Shown here: positions 57,538 to 64,000 of the stretch, in pieces | Layout of the letters: each line of letters starts with the position of its first letter | Position numbering within the stretch: the first letter of the stretch is position 1 | From: an uncultured Reyranella sp. | GTDB lineage: Bacteria; Pseudomonadota; Alphaproteobacteria; Reyranellales; Reyranellaceae | DNA length: 64,000 bases | Direction of reading: 5' to 3' | Assembly: GCF_945957355.1 (NCBI RefSeq) | Contig: NZ_CAMFKM010000010.1 | Coordinates: 124,001 to 188,000 of the forward strand | Notes under the pieces: model-generated | What the model saw: only the letters and a program-made list of their open reading frames with translations | Told to the model about the DNA's origin: nothing | Databases searched by the model: none | Made by a program: the position numbers and the translations under genes

Positions 57538-59348
57538 GTCTCGCCGTGCCGAGCGAGGATACCGCCCGGCTGCGGCTGCAGAAGGTGTTGCAGCAGACTC
57601 CGCTGTTCGCCGACCTCGCTCCCGAAGTCCTGGCAGCCGTCGAACACCAGTTGACGCTCCTGGTGCTGCCCGGGGGCGCGCCGCTGTTCCGCCAAGGCGA
57701 ACCCGCCGACGCCGTCTATGTCGTGACGAGCGGCTCGCTCGGGGTCTTTCGTCATCACGAAGCGGGCGACGCCCGCGAGCCTGTGCTGATCGCCGAGATC
57801 CCGCCGGGCAATCTGGTCGGCGAGATGTCGCTCCTGTCCCAGGGCAAGCGCACGCGCAGCGTCGCGGCGCTGCGCGACAGCGAGGTCTGGCGGCTGCCCC
57901 AAAGCAGCTTCCACGCCCTCACCTCCAACCATCCCCAGGTCCTGCCGGCGCTGATGCGCAGCGTCGTGGCGCGCAACGCGCAGGACGCCGGGGGCGCGCG
58001 CCGCCAGCCGCGCACTTTCGCGCTGCTGCCGAGCGGCCCCGACGTTCCCTCGGCGCGATTCGCAGTGATGCTGGCCAACGCCCTCGGCCGCATCGGCACC
58101 CAGGTGCAGATGCTGGGATCGGAATCGCTCGACCAGGAGCCCGAATGGTTCGCGCGCTGCGAGATGGAATCGTCGTTCGTCCTCTACCGAGCCGATCCGA
58201 CCCTGACGCCATGGACCGAGCTCTGCCTGCGCCAGGCCGATTGCCTGGTGGTAATGCGCAACGCCGACAACGACGCGCCGACCAGGGTGCCCTTCGAGAT
58301 CGAGACGGCGCAGAGCGGCGCGGTGTTCCACCGGCGCCGCGAGCTGGTGCTGCTGCATGAAGGTCACGATCCGAGGGCGGGCTCCACCGCGCCGCTCCTG
58401 GCGGGCGGGCTCTACGGCAACCACCATCACGTGCGCCTCGACGTCCATGCCGACATCGACCGGCTGGCCCGCACCCTGACCGGCCATGCGGTGGGGGTCG
58501 TCATGGCGGGCGGCGGCGCGCGCGCCTTCACGCATATCGGCGTGGTCAAGGCGCTGCGCCAGAGCGGCGTGCCGATCGACCTGGTGGGCGGCACCAGCAT
58601 GGGTGCGATCGTCGCGGCCGGCGTCGCAGCGCGCTGGAACGACGAGGAACTCGACGCGCGATTCCGCCGCGCCTTCGTCGACAACAATCCCCTCAGCGAC
58701 TACACGGTGCCGCTGATCTCCCTCTTTGCCGGCCGCCGCGTCACGCGCCTCCTGCGCATGGCCTTCGGCGAGAGGGACATCGAGGACCTGATCCTCCCCT
58801 ACTACTGCATGACCGCGAATCTCACGACGTCCAAGGCCGACATCCATACGGTCGGGCGTCTCTGGCGGTGGCTGCGCGCGTCGGTGTCGATTCCCGGGGT
58901 GATGCCGCCCTTCAACGAGGCGGGCGAAGTGCATGTCGACGGCGGCGTCATCGACAATTTTCCCGTGCGCGCGATGCAACGGCTGGGCCGCGGTGTGACC
59001 ATCGGCGTCGACATCGACACCGGCGGCGCTCTGTCCGCCGGCGAGGGCGTCATGGAACCCTGGTCGGCCTGGCAGTTCTTCCGGCGCCTCGTGTGGAAGC
59101 GCAACGAGACTCTGCCGATCCCATCGATCGTGCGCATCCTGCTGCGCTCGGCGCTGGTCGCCAGCACCTCGCGCGCGGCGGAGGATCGCGCCGCCGCCGA
59201 GCTGCTGATCGTGCCGCCGATGACCCACATCGACCTGCTCGACTGGACGAGCTTCGACGCGGCTATCGAACTCGGCTACCGCACGACCCTGGAGGGGCTG
59301 GAGAAAGCCCGCACGCTTCCGATCGGAGCCCGGCTCTTCCTGTCGTAG
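57534..59348 (+). CDS. Cyclic-nucleotide-binding-domain/patatin-like phospholipase (NTE-like)
   Basis: A protein of 604 residues. Residues about 20-140 form a cyclic-nucleotide-binding fold, with the conserved Gly-Glu and Arg of GNLVGEMSLLSQGKRTRSVA. A middle region of about 150 residues follows. The patatin domain (from about residue 320) has the oxyanion loop VVMAGGGARAFTHIGV, the nucleophile elbow GGTSMGA and the catalytic Asp in VDGGVIDNFPVR, so the Ser-Asp dyad is intact. The layout recalls eukaryotic neuropathy target esterase. Phospholipid or lysophospholipid hydrolysis, perhaps cNMP-regulated, is inferred. It is coupled to DUF2817. Confidence 0.88.
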   Translation: MSLAVPSEDTARLRLQKVLQQTPLFADLAPEVLAAVEHQLTLLVLPGGAPLFRQGEPADAVYVVTSGSLGVFRHHEAGDAREPVLIAEIPPGNLVGEMSLLSQGKRTRSVAALRDSEVWRLPQSSFHALTSNHPQVLPALMRSVVARNAQDAGGARRQPRTFALLPSGPDVPSARFAVMLANALGRIGTQVQMLGSESLDQEPEWFARCEMESSFVLYRADPTLTPWTELCLRQADCLVVMRNADNDAPTRVPFEIETAQSGAVFHRRRELVLLHEGHDPRAGSTAPLLAGGLYGNHHHVRLDVHADIDRLARTLTGHAVGVVMAGGGARAFTHIGVVKALRQSGVPIDLVGGTSMGAIVAAGVAARWNDEELDARFRRAFVDNNPLSDYTVPLISLFAGRRVTRLLRMAFGERDIEDLILPYYCMTANLTTSKADIHTVGRLWRWLRASVSIPGVMPPFNEAGEVHVDGGVIDNFPVRAMQRLGRGVTIGVDIDTGGALSAGEGVMEPWSAWQFFRRLVWKRNETLPIPSIVRILLRSALVASTSRAAEDRAAAELLIVPPMTHIDLLDWTSFDAAIELGYRTTLEGLEKARTLPIGARLFLS

Positions 59349-59416
59349 CGGCTTCGCTTGACAGCCGGTGGCTGGCCGCCTTTATTTTACCCTACGGTTA
59401 ATAATGAAGAACGGCC

Positions 59417-59797
59417 ATGACTCCTGTCAGCGATCGCCTCACCACCACTTTCTCCGCCCTCGCCGATCCGACGCGACGGGCCATCCTGGCGCGCCTGGCC
59501 CGGGGTGAGACCTCGGTCGGCGAACTGGCCGAGCCCTTCGACATGTCGCTGCCGGCGATCTCCAAGCATCTCAAGGTGCTGGAGCGCGCCGGGCTCGTCG
59601 CGCGGGGGCGCGACGCCCAGCGCCGCCCCTGCCGCCTCGCCGCCGGACCACTGCACGAGGTCTCCGACTGGGTGGCCACCTATCGCCGCTTCTGGGAACA
59701 GCGGTTCGACCAGCTGGAAACCTATCTGCACCAGGCCCAGGCGCCTTTGCCCGCGCCCAGGAAGAGGAAACGGACCAATGCCCGCAAGAGCAAGTGA
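59417..59797 (+). CDS. ArsR-family transcriptional regulator
   Basis: A winged-helix regulator of 126 residues: MTPVSDRLTTTFSALADPTR, VGELAEPFDMSLPAISKHLK as HTH and a basic Arg/Lys-rich tail. No metal-site cysteines are present. It belongs to the group commonly paired with an AHSA1/SRPBCC gene, as here (20-base overlap). The AT-rich DNA just before the start (TTTATTTTACCCTACGG) probably holds the promoter/operator. Likely represses its own four-gene operon. Confidence 0.88.
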   Translation: MTPVSDRLTTTFSALADPTRRAILARLARGETSVGELAEPFDMSLPAISKHLKVLERAGLVARGRDAQRRPCRLAAGPLHEVSDWVATYRRFWEQRFDQLETYLHQAQAPLPAPRKRKRTNARKSK

Positions 59798-60251
59798 ATC
59801 GAGCTTCCCGGCGCGCCGAGAATTCACGCTGAACCGCGTGCTGGCGGCGCCGCGCGCGCTCGTCTTCCGCGCCTTCATCGAACCCGAGCGCATGAAGCAA
59901 TGGTGGGCGCCGCCCGGCTTCCACATCCTGTCCTGCGCCCTCGACCTGCGCGAAGGTGGCGCCTGGCGCATGCGGATCCAGTCGGACGAGACCGGCGCCA
60001 TACAGACCGAAGTCGGCAGCTATCGCGAGATCTCCGAACCCGAGCGTCTCGTCTTCACCCATGCCTGGGTCCGCCGCGACGGGTCGCTGACGCCGACGAC
60101 CCTCGTCACCGTGACCTTCGCGGAGCGTGGTGAGGGCACGGAGGTCCGCTTCACCCAATCCGACTTCCATTCGCCCGAGTTCTGCCGGTCGCACGAGGCG
60201 GGTTGGAACTCGTCCCTGGAGCAGCTCACCAAGTACGCGCCACGCCTGTGA
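59778..60251 (+). CDS. SRPBCC (AHSA1/START-like) domain protein
   Basis: A hydrophobic-ligand-binding helix-grip fold of 157 residues. Recognised by FTLNRVLAAPRALVFRAFIE, MKQWWAPPGF and EAGWNSSLEQLTKY. The start (59778) lies inside the ArsR gene by 20 bases, so translation is coupled. Such ArsR-AHSA1 pairs are frequent in bacteria. The ligand is unknown and the protein may simply bind or sequester a lipid-like compound. Confidence 0.85.
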   Translation: MPARASESSFPARREFTLNRVLAAPRALVFRAFIEPERMKQWWAPPGFHILSCALDLREGGAWRMRIQSDETGAIQTEVGSYREISEPERLVFTHAWVRRDGSLTPTTLVTVTFAERGEGTEVRFTQSDFHSPEFCRSHEAGWNSSLEQLTKYAPRL

Positions 60252-60279
60252 ACGCAGCCGGCAGGACGGAGGAAGCATC

Positions 60280-60648
60280 GTGACCGACGACAAGGCCCGG
60301 CATCTGGCGACCCTGCAGCAACTCAATCACCACTACGTGCGGTCGGTTGCCGAAGCCGACGTGGGATGGTTCGACCGGCATCTGTCGGAGGATTTCCACA
60401 ATACCAATCCCGACGGCGGGCTGATCGAACGCGCGGCCTTCCTGGTACAGATCGGCCGCGGCTCGGCGGTGAAGGACCTGCGCGAGCATGACGTGAAGAT
60501 CCGGCTGCTGGGCGACTTCGCCATCATCCACGCCCGAACGAGCTACACGAAGCCCGACGGCAGCCCGGGCGCCGGCTGGTACACCGACGACTGGCAGCTG
60601 CGGCCGGAGGGCTGGCGCTGCGTTTCGGCCCACGTCAGCCGCTTGTGA
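60280..60648 (+). CDS. SnoaL/DUF4440-like NTF2-fold protein
   Basis: A small protein of 122 residues with an NTF2-like cone fold: LQQLNHHYVRSVAEADVGWF, HLSEDFHNTNPDGGLIERAA and WYTDDWQLRPEGWRCVSAHV. A GTG start at 60280 follows GGAGGAAGC. The family includes isomerases, cyclases and proteins of unknown function. It lies in the ArsR-SRPBCC-MFS operon, 28 bases after the SRPBCC gene and 13 before the MFS gene. Confidence 0.82.
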   Translation: MTDDKARHLATLQQLNHHYVRSVAEADVGWFDRHLSEDFHNTNPDGGLIERAAFLVQIGRGSAVKDLREHDVKIRLLGDFAIIHARTSYTKPDGSPGAGWYTDDWQLRPEGWRCVSAHVSRL

Positions 60649-60661
60649 GCGCGAGCCGGCC

Positions 60662-61858
60662 ATGACGACGAATGCGGCAGCGGACACGTCGCCCGCCGCC
60701 TGGCGCGTCGTCTTCGCCTGCTTCGTGTCGGCCGTGTTCGCATGGGGCTTCGGCTTCTATGCCCACGGCATCTATCTCGTCGAGCTGCAGCGCGCGCACG
60801 GCTGGTCGACCGGCTTCATCTCGTCGGTCGTCACCGCGCACTACGTGCTGGGCGCCTTCCTGTTGCCGCGCATCGCCGAGGCGATCGGCCGCTTCGGGCC
60901 GCGCACCGTGTTCCTGGCCGGTCTATCGATCACCACTGCCTCTCTCATGCTGCTGCCGTCGGTCACCGAACCGTGGCAGCTGGTCATGCTCTACATCGTC
61001 ATGGCGCCGGGCTGGAACGCGACCAGCGTGGCGCCGATCGCCGCGACGGTCGGGCAATGGTTCGACCGCAAGCGCGGCCTCGCCCTCAATCTCGCGCTGA
61101 GCGGCGCCACGGTCGCGGGCCTCGTCGTCACGCCCGTCCTGCTCGCGGCCATCCCCACGCTCGGCTTCGCGACGGCGGAGCGGCTGCTGGTCGCCATCGG
61201 CATCGTGCTGGCGGCCGGCACCGTCGCGCTTTTCATTCGCCGCGGCCCCCTGTCGCCCAGGCCCACGGCCGTGCGTCCGACGCGGCTCGCGGCGCTACGC
61301 CAGTGGCATTTCTGGAGCATCTCCGCCCCCTTCGCCTTCGTGCTGCTGTCCCAGGTGGGCTTCCTCACTCATCTCGTGCCGCTGGTCACCGCCCGCTCGG
61401 CCGGCGGCGGTCCGGCGATCGACCCAGCGTTCGCCGTCGGCATCAATGCCGTGATGGCGCTGGTCGGCCGCGTCGTGCTGGGCCTCGTGATCGACCGGCT
61501 CCAGCCACGGCCTGCCTCGGCAATCTGCTTTCTGGTCCAGGTCGGGGCCATCGCCGTGCTCGCCTATGCCGAGGCGCCGCTCGCGGTCTATGCCGCCTGT
61601 GCGGTCTACGGCTTCTCGGTCGGCAACAACATCACCCTGTCGCCGATGATCGTGCAGCGCGAATACACGCCCGACCAGTTTCCCGCGATCGTCGCCCTCT
61701 CGACCGCCGTCGTGCAGACCCTCTATGCCTTCGGTCCGGGCCTGCTCGGCGTCCTGCGCGACGCATCGGGTGGCTACGGCGTGCCGCTGGCAGCCTGCAT
61801 GGGCCTCAACCTCGCGGCCGCCGCTCTCATCCTGATGCGTGTGCGGCGCCCGGCCTAA
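60662..61858 (+). CDS. Major facilitator superfamily transporter
   Basis: An inner-membrane protein of 398 residues with 12 spans. The loop 2-3 region has RIAEAIGRFGPRTVFLAG, and FDRKRGLALNLALSG resembles the monocarboxylate/oxalate-antiport (MCT/OFA) branch. The second half begins around LAALRQWHFWSISAPFAF. Substrate unknown; organic acid or drug export is possible. It is the last gene of the ArsR operon, and its stop overlaps the convergent DUF2000 stop. Confidence 0.88.
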   Translation: MTTNAAADTSPAAWRVVFACFVSAVFAWGFGFYAHGIYLVELQRAHGWSTGFISSVVTAHYVLGAFLLPRIAEAIGRFGPRTVFLAGLSITTASLMLLPSVTEPWQLVMLYIVMAPGWNATSVAPIAATVGQWFDRKRGLALNLALSGATVAGLVVTPVLLAAIPTLGFATAERLLVAIGIVLAAGTVALFIRRGPLSPRPTAVRPTRLAALRQWHFWSISAPFAFVLLSQVGFLTHLVPLVTARSAGGGPAIDPAFAVGINAVMALVGRVVLGLVIDRLQPRPASAICFLVQVGAIAVLAYAEAPLAVYAACAVYGFSVGNNITLSPMIVQREYTPDQFPAIVALSTAVVQTLYAFGPGLLGVLRDASGGYGVPLAACMGLNLAAAALILMRVRRPA

Positions 61859-62283
61859 GCCAGGAACTTCAACCCGTTGACCACCTTGTCGATGGTCTTG
61901 CGCGGGCCATGCACGCCGATTCCGACGAAATTCATCGCATCGACCGGTGCCGCCGCCACGGCGGCACGGTTGTCGACATCGTTGGTCGTGGTGAACATCG
62001 GCTCGATATAGATCGCAGGCACGAGCTCACGCGACAGGGTCCTCTGATGGGTGCGCTGAAGCTCCTCCAGCGTCGCGCCATAGACGAACATCGGCTCGCG
62101 GATCAGCGCGGTGTAGGCCCGCCCGCCCGCGTCGCGATAGGGTTCTCCCAACAGATGGGCATGGGTGCCGGCGAGGCCGCCCGCGAGGAATGCGGAGACG
62201 TTGGCCATCTGCCAGGCGGCCAGATCCTTGCGCAGGACGAGTGCGGTCTTGGTTTCGTAGATCATGCCGCCGATATGGGGCAT
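61855..62283 (-). CDS. DUF2000-family protein
   Basis: A protein of 142 residues, of 136 if translation begins at the second ATG (62265). DUF2000 features are KTALVLRKDLAAWQMANVSA, FLAGGLAGTHAHLLGEPYRD and the Lys/Arg-rich end with GVHGPRKTIDKVVNGLKFLA. The family has a peptidyl-tRNA-hydrolase-II-like fold, function unclear. It is divergent from an AraC-type regulator across 29 bases, an arrangement seen often for this family, so it is probably the regulator's target. Confidence 0.8.
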   Translation of the reverse strand: MPHIGGMIYETKTALVLRKDLAAWQMANVSAFLAGGLAGTHAHLLGEPYRDAGGRAYTALIREPMFVYGATLEELQRTHQRTLSRELVPAIYIEPMFTTTNDVDNRAAVAAAPVDAMNFVGIGVHGPRKTIDKVVNGLKFLA

Positions 62284-62312
62284 GCTGTTCCCATCGTCTT
62301 GAACATTCGTGC

Positions 62313-63116
62313 ATGACCTTCGACCGGATCCACCTCGACCGACCGACGTCGGGCCTGCAGCGCCTCGAAGGGTGCTTCGGCGGCCATGCCTACGATCTGC
62401 ACCGGCACGAAACCTATGGCGTCGGCCTCACCCTCTACGGCGTGCAGCAGTTCCACTATCGCGGCTGCCTGCGGGCGAGCCGCGCGCGGCAGGTGCTGGT
62501 CCTGCATCCCGACGAGGCGCATGACGGCCATGCCGGCGAAGGCGGCGCCTTCGCCTATCGCATGCTCTATCTCGATCCCGCTTCGGTCTCCCAGGCCCTC
62601 GATGGCGCCAGCCCGCCCCATGTCGTGGAGGCCGTCGCATACGATCCAGCAATCGCGAAGGTCATCGAGGAGGCCTTCGTCGATTTTCCGCAGCCGCTGG
62701 AACCGCTGGCGATCGATGCCACAATCGGCCGGATCGCCGACCTGCTCGCGCGGCGCAGCGACGGCGGCCCGCGCCGTGGACGCGGTCGCGTCGCCCTTCG
62801 CGCGGTGCGGCTGGCCCGCGATTTCCTGCTGGCCGAATCCCATCGTGTCGTGGGCTCCGATGAGCTGGAGGGCGTCAGTGGACTCGACCGCTTCACGCTC
62901 GCCCGCCATTTCCGGTCGGCCTTCGGCACTTCGCCGCATCGCTACCAGGTCGGCCGGCGCCTGATGTGCGCCCAGGCCCTGATCGCCGAGGGCAGTCCCC
63001 TGTCCGACGCTGCCGCCGCCGCGGGGTTCGCCGACCAGAGCCATCTCACGCGGCATTTCTCCGCCCGCTTCGGCGTCACGCCAGGCCGCTGGGCCGCCCT
63101 GTCGCGACGAAGCTAG
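62313..63116 (+). CDS. AraC-family transcriptional regulator
   Basis: A regulator of 267 residues. Residues about 15-110 form a cupin ligand domain (YDLHRHETYGVGLTLYGVQQ, RARQVLVLHPDEAHDGHAGE), and the C-terminal about 100 residues contain two HTH motifs (DRFTLARHFRSAFGTSPHRY and DAAAAAGFADQSHLTRHFSA). It belongs to the branch with a short cupin arm (AraC_binding). It is divergent from the DUF2000 gene, its likely target; effector unknown. Confidence 0.9.
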   Translation: MTFDRIHLDRPTSGLQRLEGCFGGHAYDLHRHETYGVGLTLYGVQQFHYRGCLRASRARQVLVLHPDEAHDGHAGEGGAFAYRMLYLDPASVSQALDGASPPHVVEAVAYDPAIAKVIEEAFVDFPQPLEPLAIDATIGRIADLLARRSDGGPRRGRGRVALRAVRLARDFLLAESHRVVGSDELEGVSGLDRFTLARHFRSAFGTSPHRYQVGRRLMCAQALIAEGSPLSDAAAAAGFADQSHLTRHFSARFGVTPGRWAALSRRS

Positions 63117-64000
63117 AGTGGATAGCGGCCGTCGGAATCGAGCGATTCGACCGACAGCCAGCCCCGGCGCAGACCCGCCAGCACGCCCGTCAACATCGGC
63201 CGCACGACCGGCGTCTGGCAGGCCTGGCGAAGCAGAAGGTCGCGCAGGATGGCGAGAGGCACGCTGTCCGACTGGAAGAACGGCGTCAGCAGATGACTGG
63301 CGGATTGGTAGAAACGGTTCGACGGCCCGCGCCGGCGCGAGAAAAGTTCCAGCGCCTGGGCGACATCGGCCGCCCCGGCCAGGCAGCGCGCCAGGGCATG
63401 GGCATCGAGCAGGCCGAGATTGGCGCCCTGCCCCAGCTGCGGACTGGTGCCGTGGGCCGCATCGCCCAGCAACACGACGGGCCCATTATACCAGCGCGGC
63501 AGCGACACGTGCCGATAGGTCGCGCGCGAAAACTCGCCTGCAGCGACCGCACGCTCGATGATCGACGCTGCTTCCGGCCACAGAATCAGCGCCTCCTGCC
63601 GGAGACTTTCCAGGTCGAGCGGCCGATCGGGCGCGAGATCGGGCGTCCGCAGGCTCCAGAACATGGTGACCGCGTCCGGCGCCACCGGGAGGATACCCAT
63701 CATCGTCGTCGTGTCGGCGAAGCGCTGGCGAAGCAGTCTGACGGCACCGGACGCCAGGGGGTCGGGGACGGTCGCCCAGATGCAGCCCCATGGATAGAGC
63801 GGCGCCCGGGCCCGAGGAAACACGCGTTCCCTCAGCGTCGAATGTGAACCATCTGCCACCACCAGCAGGTCGAACGGACCGTGCCGGCGGGCCTTCCGGT
63901 CGAGCGCGACCGCACGGGCGCCCTCGCGCTCGACGTCGACGATCTCCACGCCGGAAACCAGGCGGGCGCCTCCCGTGAGAAGGCGGCGATGCAGCAGATC
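63113..64000 (-). CDS. FAD-dependent monooxygenase, partial (5' end outside window)
   Basis: The frame is open to the window edge at 64000, so the N-terminal FAD-binding GxGxxG and the start are not seen; the visible part is 295 residues. It is an aromatic-ring/UbiH-type hydroxylase: the internal DLLVVADGSHSTLRERV matches the DG motif that binds both FAD and NADPH, and VVLLGDAAHGTSPQLGQGAN is the second FAD motif (GDAAH). Substrate is an aromatic or quinone-like ring by family. The visible stop overlaps the AraC stop. Confidence 0.85.
   Translation of the reverse strand, partial: DLLHRRLLTGGARLVSGVEIVDVEREGARAVALDRKARRHGPFDLLVVADGSHSTLRERVFPRARAPLYPWGCIWATVPDPLASGAVRLLRQRFADTTTMMGILPVAPDAVTMFWSLRTPDLAPDRPLDLESLRQEALILWPEAASIIERAVAAGEFSRATYRHVSLPRWYNGPVVLLGDAAHGTSPQLGQGANLGLLDAHALARCLAGAADVAQALELFSRRRGPSNRFYQSASHLLTPFFQSDSVPLAILRDLLLRQACQTPVVRPMLTGVLAGLRRGWLSVESLDSDGRYPL

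Overview
This is a compact, high-GC (roughly two-thirds by eye) stretch of chromosome that looks alphaproteobacterial. The evidence is the Aap-type general amino-acid ABC transporter, the BigR-type sulfide regulator next to an MBL-fold hydrolase and a rhodanese, an orphan Bug/TctC binding protein, several enoyl-CoA hydratases, and an intergenic inverted repeat of the kind seen in Bradyrhizobium-like genomes. A Reyranella/Rhodospirillales-like or Hyphomicrobiales host is my inference; there is no rRNA or other decisive marker here. No tRNA, CRISPR array, transposase, phage gene or origin was seen, and no gap between genes exceeds about 300 bases.

Layout. 1-7.2 kb: the end of an M23 peptidase gene, then three tandem aapJ-type binding proteins followed by aapQ, aapM and aapP. 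7.4-11.9 kb (minus): a tight six-gene run of pteridine-reductase-like SDR, folB, two EamA transporters, an FdtA-like cupin and a DegT/FdtB-like aminotransferase. 12-15 kb: an LhgO-like oxidase, a secreted alpha/beta hydrolase and a nitronate monooxygenase. 15-24.4 kb: lipid/CoA and redox genes (three enoyl-CoA hydratases, an SDR with a TetR regulator, a quinone-oxidoreductase-like MDR), an orphan LivM permease, lipoproteins and a threonine aldolase. 24.5-29 kb: an unrecognised 697-residue exported protein divergent from an orphan molybdenum hydroxylase large subunit. 29-31.6 kb: a sulfide/persulfide module (TauE/SafE exporter, rhodanese-DUF2892, BigR-like repressor, divergent MBL hydrolase). 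31.7-40.8 kb: TctC, flavodoxin-like oxidoreductase, CbpA-CbpM chaperone pair, acyl-CoA dehydrogenase, DUF1194 protein, LysR with GFA and PNPOx-like genes, a GT2 glycosyltransferase and a divergent AroQ. 40.9-51.4 kb: gltD-gltB, a small lipoprotein, putA and a VOC gene. 51.5-64 kb: hrpB, DUF2798, amidase-apt, DUF2817 peptidase with a cNMP/patatin protein, an ArsR-SRPBCC-SnoaL-MFS operon, a DUF2000/AraC divergent pair and the end of an FAD monooxygenase gene.

Together the genes depict a heterotroph living on amino acids and organic acids: amino-acid uptake (Aap), proline breakdown (PutA), ammonium assimilation (GltBD), threonine cleavage and fatty-acyl/CoA degradation. Genes are packed with ATGA start/stop overlaps and convergent genes often overlap at their stops. 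I found no clear undescribed defence or mobile system. The observations most worth following are the triple aapJ array with a 198-bp identical tract, the SDR-folB-EamA-EamA-FdtA-FdtB operon, a roughly 75-bp palindromic element present twice in convergent gaps, and the unrecognised exported protein at 24.5-26.6 kb.
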